NCBI RefSeq assembly: GCF_002251435.1
Contig: NZ_NPJI01000114.1
Span: forward strand, 57,235 to 121,234
Length of the DNA: 64,000 bases
Direction of reading: 5' to 3'
Source: Prevotella sp. P2-180
Lineage (GTDB): Bacteria; Bacteroidota; Bacteroidia; Bacteroidales; Bacteroidaceae
Below, one piece after another: positions 7,447 through 16,768 of the stretch. Within the stretch, counting starts at the first letter, position 1, and every line of letters starts with the position of its first letter. The notes beneath the pieces are model-generated. The model was not told where the DNA came from. It ran no database searches and saw nothing but the letters and a program-made list of their open reading frames with translations. A program made the translations under genes and the position numbers.

Positions 7447-9591
7447 ATGAGAAAGAATTTTAAAGATATCAATATTTACGCCGGCATCAAGAACGAGAAT
7501 GGTGCCGACTGGCAGAAGGCTAACGGTATCGCTCCCAACTGGAAGACTCCCGAGCATATCGAAGTAAAGCCCGTTTATACTAAGGAAGACCTTGAAGGCA
7601 TGGAACACCTTGACTTCACGGCAGGTATTCCGCCTTATCTCCGTGGTCCGTACTCCATGATGTACCCGTTCCGCCCATGGACCATCCGCCAATATGCTGG
7701 ATTCTCTACCGCTGAGGAATCTAACGCTTTCTATCGCCGCAACCTCGCCTCTGGACAGAAGGGTCTTTCGGTGGCATTCGACCTCCCCACCCATCGTGGT
7801 TACGACCCAGACAACGAGCGTGTGGTAGGCGACGTGGGTAAGGCTGGTGTGTCTATCTGTAACGAGGAGAACATGAAGGTGCTCTTCGATGGTATTCCAC
7901 TGAACAAGATGTCGGTGTCGATGACCATGAACGGTGCCGTGCTTCCTATACTTGCCTTCTATATCGTGGCAGGTCTGGAGCAGGGTGCTAAGCTCGAGGA
8001 GATGGCTGGTACTATCCAAAACGACATCCTCAAGGAGTTCATGGTGCGCAACACCTATATCTATCCACCTGCATTCTCAATGAAGATCATTGCCGACATA
8101 TTTGAATATACTTCGCAGAACATGCCTAAGTTCAACTCCATCTCAATCTCCGGCTATCACATGCAGGAGGCTGGTGCAACAGCAGACATCGAGTTGGCTT
8201 ATACCCTTGCCGATGGTATGGAATACCTCCGTGCCGGTGTAAATGCAGGTATAGATGTGGATGCCTTCGCTCCACGCTTGTCGTTCTTCTGGGCTATCGG
8301 TGTAAATCACTTCATGGAAATTGCCAAGATGCGTGCAGGCCGTCTGTTATGGGCCAAGATTGTAAAGAGTTTCGGCGCAAAGAACCCGAAGTCACTCGCA
8401 CTGCGTACACACTCACAGACATCAGGATGGTCGCTCACCGAGCAGGATCCGTTCAACAACGTTGGCCGTACCTGTATCGAGGCTATGGCAGCAGTGTTGG
8501 GTCACACCCAGTCACTCCACACCAACGCTCTTGATGAGGCCATCGCCCTGCCTACCGACTTCTCAGCCCGTATCGCACGTAACACCCAGATTTACATCCA
8601 GAACGAAACCAAGGTGTGCAAACACATCGACCCATGGGCAGGTTCTTACTACGTTGAGACCCTTACCAACGAACTCGTTCACAAGGCATGGGAACACATC
8701 CAGGAAATCGAGAAGCTCGGCGGTATGGCAAAGGCTATCGAGACAGGAGTGCCCAAGATGCGTATCGAGGAAGCGGCAGCCCGCACACAGGCTCGTATCG
8801 ACTCTGGCGTACAGACCATCGTCGGCACCAACAAGTATCGTCTCGACCACGAGGATCCTATCGACATCCTTGAGGTTGACAACACCGCAGTGCGCAAGCA
8901 GCAGGAGGAGAGTCTTGCCAAGGTTCGCGCAGCCCGCGACGAGGAGGCTTGCCAGGCAGCCCTCAAGGCTCTCACCGAGATTGTACGCACAGGCGAAGGC
9001 AACTTGCTTGCCCAGGCTGTAGAGTGCGCAAAGTTACGTTGTACATTGGGAGAAATCAGTGACGCCTGCGAAGAGATAGTAGGACGTTACAAGGCAGTAA
9101 TTAGAACAATATCAGGCGTGTATTCATCAGAAAGCAAAAACGACAAGGACTTCGAAGTTGCTTGTCAGCTCACAGAAGAATTTGCACAGAAGGAAGGCCG
9201 ACGTCCACGTATCTTCATCGCTAAGATGGGTCAGGACGGTCACGACCGTGGTGCAAAGGTAGTTGCAACAGGATATGCCGACTGCGGTTTCGACGTCGAC
9301 ATGGGTCCATTGTTCCAGACTCCGGCCGAAGCTGCCCGCGAAGCTGTTGAGAACGACGTTCACGTAGTGGGTGTCTCTTCTCTTGCTGCTGGTCACAAGA
9401 CACTCGTTCCGCAGCTAATCGATGAGCTAAAGAAACTGGGTCGTGAGGACATCATGGTCATCGCTGGCGGTGTAATCCCTGCCCAGGACTACGAATTCCT
9501 TTATCAGGCAGGAGTGGCCGCCATCTTCGGTCCTGGCACATCCGTTGCCAAGGCAGCCGTTGAGATGATGAACATCCTGCTGGAGAAATAA
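7447..9591 (+). CDS. mutB: Methylmalonyl-CoA mutase large (catalytic) subunit
   Basis: A 714-residue protein, normal length for the family. The substrate barrel occupies about residues 45-560, with RPWTIRQYAGFSTAEESN near the start and SISGYHMQEAGATA mid-domain. The C-terminal B12-binding domain (about 580-714) carries GQDGHDRGAKV, which supplies the His ligand to cobalt, and ends VIAGGVIPAQDYEFL...GPGTSV. With MutA it converts succinyl-CoA to (R)-methylmalonyl-CoA in the fermentative propionate pathway, or the reverse during propionate use. It is followed 20 bases later by a strong terminator. Confidence 0.97.
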   Translation: MRKNFKDINIYAGIKNENGADWQKANGIAPNWKTPEHIEVKPVYTKEDLEGMEHLDFTAGIPPYLRGPYSMMYPFRPWTIRQYAGFSTAEESNAFYRRNLASGQKGLSVAFDLPTHRGYDPDNERVVGDVGKAGVSICNEENMKVLFDGIPLNKMSVSMTMNGAVLPILAFYIVAGLEQGAKLEEMAGTIQNDILKEFMVRNTYIYPPAFSMKIIADIFEYTSQNMPKFNSISISGYHMQEAGATADIELAYTLADGMEYLRAGVNAGIDVDAFAPRLSFFWAIGVNHFMEIAKMRAGRLLWAKIVKSFGAKNPKSLALRTHSQTSGWSLTEQDPFNNVGRTCIEAMAAVLGHTQSLHTNALDEAIALPTDFSARIARNTQIYIQNETKVCKHIDPWAGSYYVETLTNELVHKAWEHIQEIEKLGGMAKAIETGVPKMRIEEAAARTQARIDSGVQTIVGTNKYRLDHEDPIDILEVDNTAVRKQQEESLAKVRAARDEEACQAALKALTEIVRTGEGNLLAQAVECAKLRCTLGEISDACEEIVGRYKAVIRTISGVYSSESKNDKDFEVACQLTEEFAQKEGRRPRIFIAKMGQDGHDRGAKVVATGYADCGFDVDMGPLFQTPAEAAREAVENDVHVVGVSSLAAGHKTLVPQLIDELKKLGREDIMVIAGGVIPAQDYEFLYQAGVAAIFGPGTSVAKAAVEMMNILLEK

Positions 9592-9611
9592 TCCACATTA
9601 ACTTATCATTT

Positions 9612-9653
9612 TGCCGCAGGCGCTTCTGCATTAGGATCGCCTGCGGCATTTTT
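9612..9653 (+). terminator. Rho-independent terminator of mutAB
   Basis: A perfect 11-bp stem (TGCCGCAGGCG / CGCCTGCGGCA) with a 15-base loop, followed by TTTTTC. It lies 20 bases after mutB and 13 bases before the next gene. Confidence 0.92.
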
Positions 9654-9666
9654 CTATACCCATAGC

Positions 9667-10908
9667 ATGAACATAGCCATAATAGGAGCAGGAGCTGCCG
9701 GATGCTTTACGGCAATAGAGATAAAACGACGTTTGCCACACACAAAAGTCACAGTATTCGAAGGTGGCAAAAAGCCTCTTGCCAAAGTAGCAATCACTGG
9801 TGGCGGGCGATGCAACCTCACCAATAGCTTCAAGGAAGTAAGCAGCATCGACTCCGTATACCCAAGAGGGGCAAGGCTTATGAAACGGCTGCTGAAGGAA
9901 TTCGGCAACCAAGACACATGCTTGTGGTTTGAGAATGAAGGGGTACGTCTTACCACCCAGCCAGACCAGTGTGTATTCCCTGTGTCGCAAGACGCAATGG
10001 AGATTGTAAACACACTAACGTCACTGATGAGAAAACATGACGTAAAACTGAAAACCGGACACAAGGTAACAGGCATTGTTTATAACGAAGAGGAACAAGA
10101 AAACAGATATAGCCTTGACATCCAGACTCCAACAGGATCCAGCGTCTATCATGCCACTCACGTGGTTGTCACCACTGGCGGCAGCCCTAAAAAAGAAGGT
10201 CTGAGAATATTTGACCGACTCAACCTGGAAACAATATCCCCCATTCCCTCACTCTTCAGCCTATGCTTACCCTCCCACCCCATCACACATCTCATGGGCA
10301 CTGTCGTGGAAAACGTGACGGCAGCCATTGCGGGTACAAAGATGAAAGCAGAAGGTCCAATACTCATCACACATTGGGGACTTAGCGGACCTGCCATTCT
10401 CAAACTCTCTTCTTATGCCGCACGCTATCTTTACGAACATGAGTATAAGGCTACAATCGTTGTAAACTGGTTTGGAGGAGAACGTGAAGAGAATATACTC
10501 AACTACTTGAACGATATTATAATAAGACATCCACAAAAACACATTCAAAGCATCTATCCACAACAACTTAATAGTCGGCTTTGGCAATTCATTCTCCATG
10601 AATGTGGCATAAAGGAACATATACGTTGGGCTGAAATAGGGAAGAAAGGTCTCCACAAACTCGCCTCATGCCTTTCGAGCCACACTTTCAATGTAAATGG
10701 TAAAAACCGCTTCAAAGACGAGTTTGTCACATGCGGAGGCGTGGCACTGTCGAACATAAATCCGTCTACTCTCGAATGCAAGAATCACAAAGGACTGTTC
10801 TTTGCGGGAGAAGTACTGGATGTAGACGCCATCACCGGCGGTTTTAATTTGCAAGCAGCATGGACAATGGCATATATAGTAGCAAAATCGTGTGCAAATA
10901 AACATTGA
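9667..10908 (+). CDS. HI0933/YhiN-family FAD-dependent oxidoreductase
   Basis: A 413-residue flavoprotein with an N-terminal dinucleotide-binding motif (IIGAGAAGCFTAIE), the family signature ITGGGRCNLTNS at about 40-51, and a C-terminal LFFAGEVLDVDAITGGFNLQ segment that closes the FAD site. Members are annotated as NAD(P)/FAD-dependent oxidoreductases or aminoacetone oxidase-like proteins; the physiological substrate is not known. It begins 13 bases after the mutAB terminator and ends about 115 bases before the pectinase genes, which have their own promoter, so it looks monocistronic. I saw no clear promoter of its own. Confidence 0.9.
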   Translation: MNIAIIGAGAAGCFTAIEIKRRLPHTKVTVFEGGKKPLAKVAITGGGRCNLTNSFKEVSSIDSVYPRGARLMKRLLKEFGNQDTCLWFENEGVRLTTQPDQCVFPVSQDAMEIVNTLTSLMRKHDVKLKTGHKVTGIVYNEEEQENRYSLDIQTPTGSSVYHATHVVVTTGGSPKKEGLRIFDRLNLETISPIPSLFSLCLPSHPITHLMGTVVENVTAAIAGTKMKAEGPILITHWGLSGPAILKLSSYAARYLYEHEYKATIVVNWFGGEREENILNYLNDIIIRHPQKHIQSIYPQQLNSRLWQFILHECGIKEHIRWAEIGKKGLHKLASCLSSHTFNVNGKNRFKDEFVTCGGVALSNINPSTLECKNHKGLFFAGEVLDVDAITGGFNLQAAWTMAYIVAKSCANKH

Positions 10909-10954
10909 AACACCATTAAATTGCCACAAAAGGGAAAAAAAATACTTAAAAAAC

Positions 10955-10984
10955 TTGGTATTTAATGTTTTTTTATTAACTTTG
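10955..10984 (+). promoter_or_regulatory. Promoter of the pectinase gene series
   Basis: A -33 TTG at 10955-10957 and a -7 TAACTTTG at 10977-10984 with 19 bases between, matching the Bacteroidetes sigma-ABfr pattern. It lies 38 bases before the GH28-GH105 ATG. Confidence 0.75.
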
Positions 10985-11022
10985 CACCATAAACTGAAAA
11001 CTAAAAAACAAATTATACATTT

Positions 11023-13581
11023 ATGAAGTACATTCACTTACTAATCATCTTACTTTTTATTCCTTGCGCAGCCATGGCTAATGCTTGGGATACACAGTAC
11101 AAACAAATCGAAAAGAACATCAGACAACCTGAGTTCAAAGACAAGTCTTACAACATCACCGACTTCGGTGCCAGCACCAAGGCAAAGGCTGCCGACAACC
11201 AGAAGGCCATCAACAAGGCCATAGCCACTTGTTCCAAAAACGGTGGAGGAAGAGTGGTTATCCCTGAGGGCACCTTTATTACTGGTGCCATCACCATGCT
11301 CAGCAAGGTAAACCTTCACATCGAGAAAAACGGTGTCCTTCTGTTCGCTTTCCAGCCCGAACTCTACCCCATCGTCCCCACACGCTGGGAAGGTATTGAC
11401 TGCTGGAACCTGCAGCCTTGCGTCTATGCCTATAAGCAAACAGACATTGCCATCACCGGCCAGGGTACCATCGATGGTGGCGGAGAAAACGACACTTGGT
11501 GGAAATGGTGTGGTAAGGATCATTACGGATGGAAAGAAGGCATTATCAGCCAAAAGTCTGGAAGTAGAGCAAGACTGCTTAAGATGGCAGAAGACGGAGT
11601 GGACATGAACGAAAGAAAGTTCGGCCCACAGGACGGACTCCGCCCTCAGCTTATCAACTTCAACCAATGCGACGGCATTCTCATCGAAGACGTAACACTG
11701 CTCCGCTCCCCATTCTGGGTAATACACCCACTTTTGTCGAAGAATATCACCGTACGCGGCGTACATATCAACAATGACGGTCCAAATGGTGACGGCTGCG
11801 ACCCTGAGTCTTGTGACGGAGTACTAATCGAAAACTGTTTCTTCAACACCGGAGACGACTGTATAGCCATTAAGAGCGGACGCAACAACGACGGACGACT
11901 CTGGGGACGTCCAAGCGAGAACATCATCATCCGCAACTGCGAAATGCAAAACGGACACGGCGGTGTGGTTCTGGGTAGTGAGATATCCGGAGGATGCCGT
12001 AACGTGTTTGCAGAAAACTGCAAGATGGACAGCCCTGACCTCGACCGCGTAATACGCATAAAGACAAACACCTGCCGCGGAGGCATTATCGAAAACCTCT
12101 ATGCACGCAACATCGAGGTCGGACAGTGTGGAGAATCGGTACTGAAAATCAATCTCGACTACGAGCCCAAAGAGATTTGCTGTCGTGGATATGCTCCTAC
12201 GGTAAGAAATATTAATATCGAAAACATCACATGCCAAAAGAGTAAGTACGGAGTACAGATCATTGCACTCGACTCTGTTTGCAACGTTTACGACATCAAC
12301 GTCAAGAACTGCCGTTTCAATGGTGTAAAGGATGGCAACTTCGAAAGCGGCCAGACACGCAATATCAACTTCGACAACCTTTTCATCAATGGTAGTCTCG
12401 TTCTAAAAAAAAAGCCCTTTGACAACTACAGCCAGTGGCTCACATTCTCAGAAATGAAGCGCGTACCACAGTCGTACATGCTCGACTTCGCAAAGAAGCC
12501 ACGATGGAGCTACGTCATGGGTATAGAACTGGAAGCAATGCTCGACACATATCTTAAATATGGTGGCGACGACATACGAAAATATTGCCAGCTCTATACA
12601 GACACAATGATAAATACAAAGGGAGAGATAAGGACTTATAAACTCGAGGACTATAACCTCGACCAAATACGTACGGGGCATTTCGTGGCAAGGATGTATG
12701 AGAAATATCCTGAGGCCAAAAACCTTGCAGCCATGAAAACCCTGATGAAGCAGCTCGACAAACAACCAAGAACAAAGGAAGGCGTATATTGGCACAAAGC
12801 CATATACGCCTACCAAGTTTGGCTCGACGGCATCTTCATGGGACTGCCCTACCGCTGCCTCACTGCACGCATGCTCTTGAAACCTAAGAAAGCCCAAAGG
12901 ATTTACGACGACGCGGTAAACCAAATAAGCAAGACTTACGAGCGCACACTCGACCCGAAGACTGGCCTCAACCGCCATGCTTGGGACGAAACCCACGAGA
13001 TGTTCTGGGCTGACAAGGAAACGGGACTTTCACAACATTGCTGGGGAAGAGCTCAAGGATGGTACACAATGGCTCTCATCGAACTGCTCGACGCCATGCC
13101 TGAGGATTATGAGCGCCGTGGTGAGGTCATCGAACTCCTACGCAAGGACCTCGATGCTGTTATCAAATGGCAAGACAAGGAAACTGGACTATGGTATCAG
13201 GTGATGGATCAACCTGGACGCAAGGGCAACTATCTTGAATCAACTTGCTCTTCGATGTTTGCCTACGTGTTGATGAAGGCCACCAACAAGGGCTATCTCG
13301 GCGACAAGTATTTCTTGGCAGGCAAGAAGGCTTATCTGGGAATACTGAAGAACTTTATCCGCGTGAATGCCGACAAGACAATATCGCTCACCAATTGCTG
13401 TGCTGTGGCAGGCCTTGGACCGGGTATGAGCGAGGCTGTTAAGAAGGCAGCACCAAATGTTAAGGAGAACAAGCGCCGCGATGGTTCATACGACTATTAT
13501 CTCAGCGAACCAGTGCGCGACAACGATGCCAAAGGTGTCGGTCCGTTCATCTGGGCTTCACTCGAATACGAAAAGAAATAA
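11023..13581 (+). CDS. GH28 polygalacturonase - GH105 unsaturated glycuronyl hydrolase fusion
   Basis: An 852-residue secreted enzyme with two catalytic modules. Signal peptide 1-20 (ending AMANA). Residues about 40-450 form a GH28 beta-helix with NTGDDCIAIKSGRN (Asp pair, about 274), GHGGVVLGSE (about 311) and RIKTNTC (about 345), the acid and substrate-binding motifs of polygalacturonases. Residues about 475-850 resemble GH105 unsaturated rhamnogalacturonyl hydrolases (MGIELEAMLDTYLKYGG, GWYTMALIELLDAMPEDY, STCSSMFAYVLMKA). The first module would cut galacturonan; the second would remove the unsaturated end left by a lyase such as the PL1-like enzyme two genes downstream. No SusC/SusD pair is present nearby. 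Confidence 0.9.
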   Translation: MKYIHLLIILLFIPCAAMANAWDTQYKQIEKNIRQPEFKDKSYNITDFGASTKAKAADNQKAINKAIATCSKNGGGRVVIPEGTFITGAITMLSKVNLHIEKNGVLLFAFQPELYPIVPTRWEGIDCWNLQPCVYAYKQTDIAITGQGTIDGGGENDTWWKWCGKDHYGWKEGIISQKSGSRARLLKMAEDGVDMNERKFGPQDGLRPQLINFNQCDGILIEDVTLLRSPFWVIHPLLSKNITVRGVHINNDGPNGDGCDPESCDGVLIENCFFNTGDDCIAIKSGRNNDGRLWGRPSENIIIRNCEMQNGHGGVVLGSEISGGCRNVFAENCKMDSPDLDRVIRIKTNTCRGGIIENLYARNIEVGQCGESVLKINLDYEPKEICCRGYAPTVRNINIENITCQKSKYGVQIIALDSVCNVYDINVKNCRFNGVKDGNFESGQTRNINFDNLFINGSLVLKKKPFDNYSQWLTFSEMKRVPQSYMLDFAKKPRWSYVMGIELEAMLDTYLKYGGDDIRKYCQLYTDTMINTKGEIRTYKLEDYNLDQIRTGHFVARMYEKYPEAKNLAAMKTLMKQLDKQPRTKEGVYWHKAIYAYQVWLDGIFMGLPYRCLTARMLLKPKKAQRIYDDAVNQISKTYERTLDPKTGLNRHAWDETHEMFWADKETGLSQHCWGRAQGWYTMALIELLDAMPEDYERRGEVIELLRKDLDAVIKWQDKETGLWYQVMDQPGRKGNYLESTCSSMFAYVLMKATNKGYLGDKYFLAGKKAYLGILKNFIRVNADKTISLTNCCAVAGLGPGMSEAVKKAAPNVKENKRRDGSYDYYLSEPVRDNDAKGVGPFIWASLEYEKK

Positions 13582-13615
13582 ACACTAATCTTATATTTTA
13601 ATTAAACAATCAAAA

Positions 13616-16600
13616 ATGATACAATTAAAGACTTTAGGAACACTATGCATTATGCTTGTGCTCTCGCTTGCAGCAAAAGCAGGCGATGTGACGGCGGTAT
13701 GGGACTTCCAAAACGACCTGCCGGCTGGTATTAAAACAGCAACGGCTTTTGAGAAATCATCAGGAGAAGTGCAGTCAACTGTGGAGGGCATCACTATGTT
13801 TGTTGATGCCACCAACGGCAAACTAAAAGGACGCGACACTGACGCGCAGTTTAACAATGGCACCATCATCCGTGTGCCGGTAAAGTCAACAAGCGACATC
13901 GTCACCGTGGTGAGCTATCCCAACTACCACAACTACAACGTGGGCGGAACAGCAGCCGACGCTGACGAGGTTAACCACAAGGCAACAACAGCCGAAGTGG
14001 CACAGGGCTACGTGGAAATAGAAAGCACCGGAAGCAGCTACCTCTATTCCATTCAGGTATTGCAGGTGTCTCCTCTTCAGGAAAAATGCCTCTACTCTAC
14101 CAACTTCTCCGAATGGGGAAATTACGAGAAGAAGGCTGCTGCCGAGGAAACACAGGTAACATGGCAGACCAAATACAGCCATGAGACCCTGACCTTCTCT
14201 ATCTTCAACACACAGATTGGCGCTACCAACTTCAATACAGGCAAATTCCCCAACTGGGAAGGAGGTATGCTGATGGCAGCCAAGAGCGCCGACCCGTATA
14301 TCCTCACCTCTACTTTGGCTTCTGTGACAAAGGTTCATTTTATGCACGGTGCCACAGGAAGCAACCGAGGATGGAAGCTCGAGGCCAAGGGCGACGGCGA
14401 CCAGGACTGGGTGGTAATTTCTGAGTCGGTAGCTAATCCCGCTACAGGATGTGATGTTAACGTAGATGTCAACCGCACCAATGTTCAGCTGCGCTGGAAA
14501 AACCTCAATGCTTCGCAGAACGCATATATGATGCAAATCGACATCTACGGTATGGTTGACATGTCGCTGACTCCTTCTCTCGGTGAATTAAGTGTTAACG
14601 GCAAGACATACGCTGCCGACGACATCTTCTCAGAGCAGAACGACGGCACCATGGCTGCCACTGTCGAGATATCCAAGTTGGAGACAATGATTTCTGAGGC
14701 TAACCCTCTCACCGGTCTCACCACCAATAACGGCGAGATTACATCTACCACCTACTCTAAAGATAATAACGGCAACGGCGTGGTGACACTGGTTGTAAAT
14801 GCCAACGGCGCTGACCGCACCTATGTACTCACCATAGTATTTAAGCCCGACTTCACCCTCACTTATTACGGAGTATCTGGAAATGTACTCGGCACACAGA
14901 CTGTAGAGAAGGACGCTGCCATCAGCGAATTCTCATGCAATTATAACGAGGACATACCCACAAGCAGCGTCTTCCGTGGCTGGTATGTCAAGCCCGATGG
15001 CGGTCGCCGCTTCGCCACCGACGATGTAGTGACATCCAACCTCAGCCTCTATGCTCTCGTGACCAAGGACGAGGCATTGTCAAATGGCACAGAGCGTTAT
15101 AGCTATAACCTTGCCGACCAATATTTCTATGCCGAAGACCACGAGGCATTCAACCCTGAGGGCAATGGCAAATTCCACGATGGCACTCATGGATGGGTAT
15201 TCTCTCAAGGCGACAAGCTCAACCTGCTCGTTGGCGGACATGCATATATCAATCTCGGATTGTGCAGATACAGCGCTGGTGACATCACACTCTATGACGC
15301 AGAAGGCGTTGCGCTCGGCACTTTAGCCGCACAAGTGGACACCGACGGACAGAGCGGAGCATTCGAATACACAGGTGAGGCCACCACTCTCACACTCACA
15401 TTCACTGGAACAACTTACCTTCACTATGTCACCATCATCAACGACATCAACACCGATATCAAGAAGAATGACACAGGCTACTTCATCGTGAAGGCCGGCG
15501 ACGCCGACAACCTACTCGCAACACTTGAGATTGCCAATGCACAGGCATCTGACGACGTGCGTACCAAGATCTTCGTACCCAACGGCACATACGACCTCGG
15601 CAAAACCTGCCTCACTAAGATTAGCGGTAACAATATCTCGCTCATCGGCGAAAGCATGGAGGGTACAATCATCGTGAACGCTCCCGATGTGGCCAACGAG
15701 GGAATCGGCACCACTGCCACCATCCTCAACACTGGTAAGAACACCTACTTGCAGGACATCACATTGCAGAACGCCCTCGACTACTATGGTTCAGGAGCTG
15801 CCGGACGTGCCGTATGTTTGCAGGACAAGGGTGCCAATACAATATGCAAGAACGTGCGCATGCTTTCATATCAGGACACTTACTACAGCAACGCCAACAA
15901 CGCCTTCTACTGGGAGACATCCGAAATCCACGGCACTGTTGACTTTATCTGCGGCGGTGGCGACGTCTTCTTCAACAAGTGTCTGCTAGTGGGCGAGAGC
16001 CGTTCGGCTACAGGCAAGAGCGGAGAGGTGACACTGACTGCTCCATATACCGACGCAAGCAACACCTTCGGATATGTATTCGACGGATGTACCATCGAGA
16101 ACCGCGCAGCTTCGTTCAACTTCGGTCGTGCATGGGGTGGCGTGCCTCGCCTGGCATTCCTCAACACCATCATCAACCAGCCCAATGAGATTGCAGCAAA
16201 GCGTTTCACCGCAGCTGGCATGAACGTTCCTGCCGACAAGTTTGTCGAGTTTAACTCTATGGATGCAGACGGCAACGTGGTTACACCAACCACCAACGTG
16301 GTGAAATTCACCAAGGACTCCAAAGTTAACGAGATGGAAACAGTAATCAATGCAGAACAGGCTGCAGCCTACGCCCTTGACAAGGTATTCCCGACATGGA
16401 CACCCGCTGCACTTGCCTCACAGGTGACAACTGCCAACGTGACCCTCACTGATAACACTCTGAAGTGGGATGCCGTAAACGACGCATTCGCATACGCTAT
16501 CATCTGCAACGGCAAGATTGAGGCTATTGTTGACGCCTCTGTCACAAGCTATGCCGTTAACGACGCTTCTGCTTCCTATGCTGTTCGCGCAGCCAACGAG

Positions 16601-16768
16601 ATGGGTGGTTTCGGTGAGGCTGTTGCCACTGGCACAAACACCGCAATCAACAACATTGCCAACACAGCCGAAGGCAAGCAGATTATCCACACCATCGGAG
16701 GCATCCGCTTGAATGAAGCAAACGCTAATGGTGTATATATCATCAACGGACAAAAAATAGTAAAGTAA
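13616..16768 (+). CDS. Multidomain pectin methylesterase (CE8) with accessory domains
   Basis: A 1050-residue secreted protein. Signal peptide 1-22. N-terminal accessory beta domains cover about 22-310, one opening AVWDFQNDLPAG. A stretch near 420-480 (LTYYGVSGNVLGTQTVEKDA, then FRGWYVKPDGGRRF) resembles Listeria-Bacteroides InlB-type repeats. Another sugar-binding-like domain is at about 490-620. The CE8 beta-helix occupies about 635-930 with YQDTYYS, GTVDFICGGGD (catalytic Asp, about 777) and FGRAWGG in place of the usual LGRPW. The tail (about 950-1050) is FN3-like and ends NGVYIINGQKIVK, like a type IX secretion C-terminal signal. It removes methyl esters from homogalacturonan. The stop codon abuts the ATG of the lyase. 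Confidence 0.88.
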   Translation: MIQLKTLGTLCIMLVLSLAAKAGDVTAVWDFQNDLPAGIKTATAFEKSSGEVQSTVEGITMFVDATNGKLKGRDTDAQFNNGTIIRVPVKSTSDIVTVVSYPNYHNYNVGGTAADADEVNHKATTAEVAQGYVEIESTGSSYLYSIQVLQVSPLQEKCLYSTNFSEWGNYEKKAAAEETQVTWQTKYSHETLTFSIFNTQIGATNFNTGKFPNWEGGMLMAAKSADPYILTSTLASVTKVHFMHGATGSNRGWKLEAKGDGDQDWVVISESVANPATGCDVNVDVNRTNVQLRWKNLNASQNAYMMQIDIYGMVDMSLTPSLGELSVNGKTYAADDIFSEQNDGTMAATVEISKLETMISEANPLTGLTTNNGEITSTTYSKDNNGNGVVTLVVNANGADRTYVLTIVFKPDFTLTYYGVSGNVLGTQTVEKDAAISEFSCNYNEDIPTSSVFRGWYVKPDGGRRFATDDVVTSNLSLYALVTKDEALSNGTERYSYNLADQYFYAEDHEAFNPEGNGKFHDGTHGWVFSQGDKLNLLVGGHAYINLGLCRYSAGDITLYDAEGVALGTLAAQVDTDGQSGAFEYTGEATTLTLTFTGTTYLHYVTIINDINTDIKKNDTGYFIVKAGDADNLLATLEIANAQASDDVRTKIFVPNGTYDLGKTCLTKISGNNISLIGESMEGTIIVNAPDVANEGIGTTATILNTGKNTYLQDITLQNALDYYGSGAAGRAVCLQDKGANTICKNVRMLSYQDTYYSNANNAFYWETSEIHGTVDFICGGGDVFFNKCLLVGESRSATGKSGEVTLTAPYTDASNTFGYVFDGCTIENRAASFNFGRAWGGVPRLAFLNTIINQPNEIAAKRFTAAGMNVPADKFVEFNSMDADGNVVTPTTNVVKFTKDSKVNEMETVINAEQAAAYALDKVFPTWTPAALASQVTTANVTLTDNTLKWDAVNDAFAYAIICNGKIEAIVDASVTSYAVNDASASYAVRAANEMGGFGEAVATGTNTAINNIANTAEGKQIIHTIGGIRLNEANANGVYIINGQKIVK

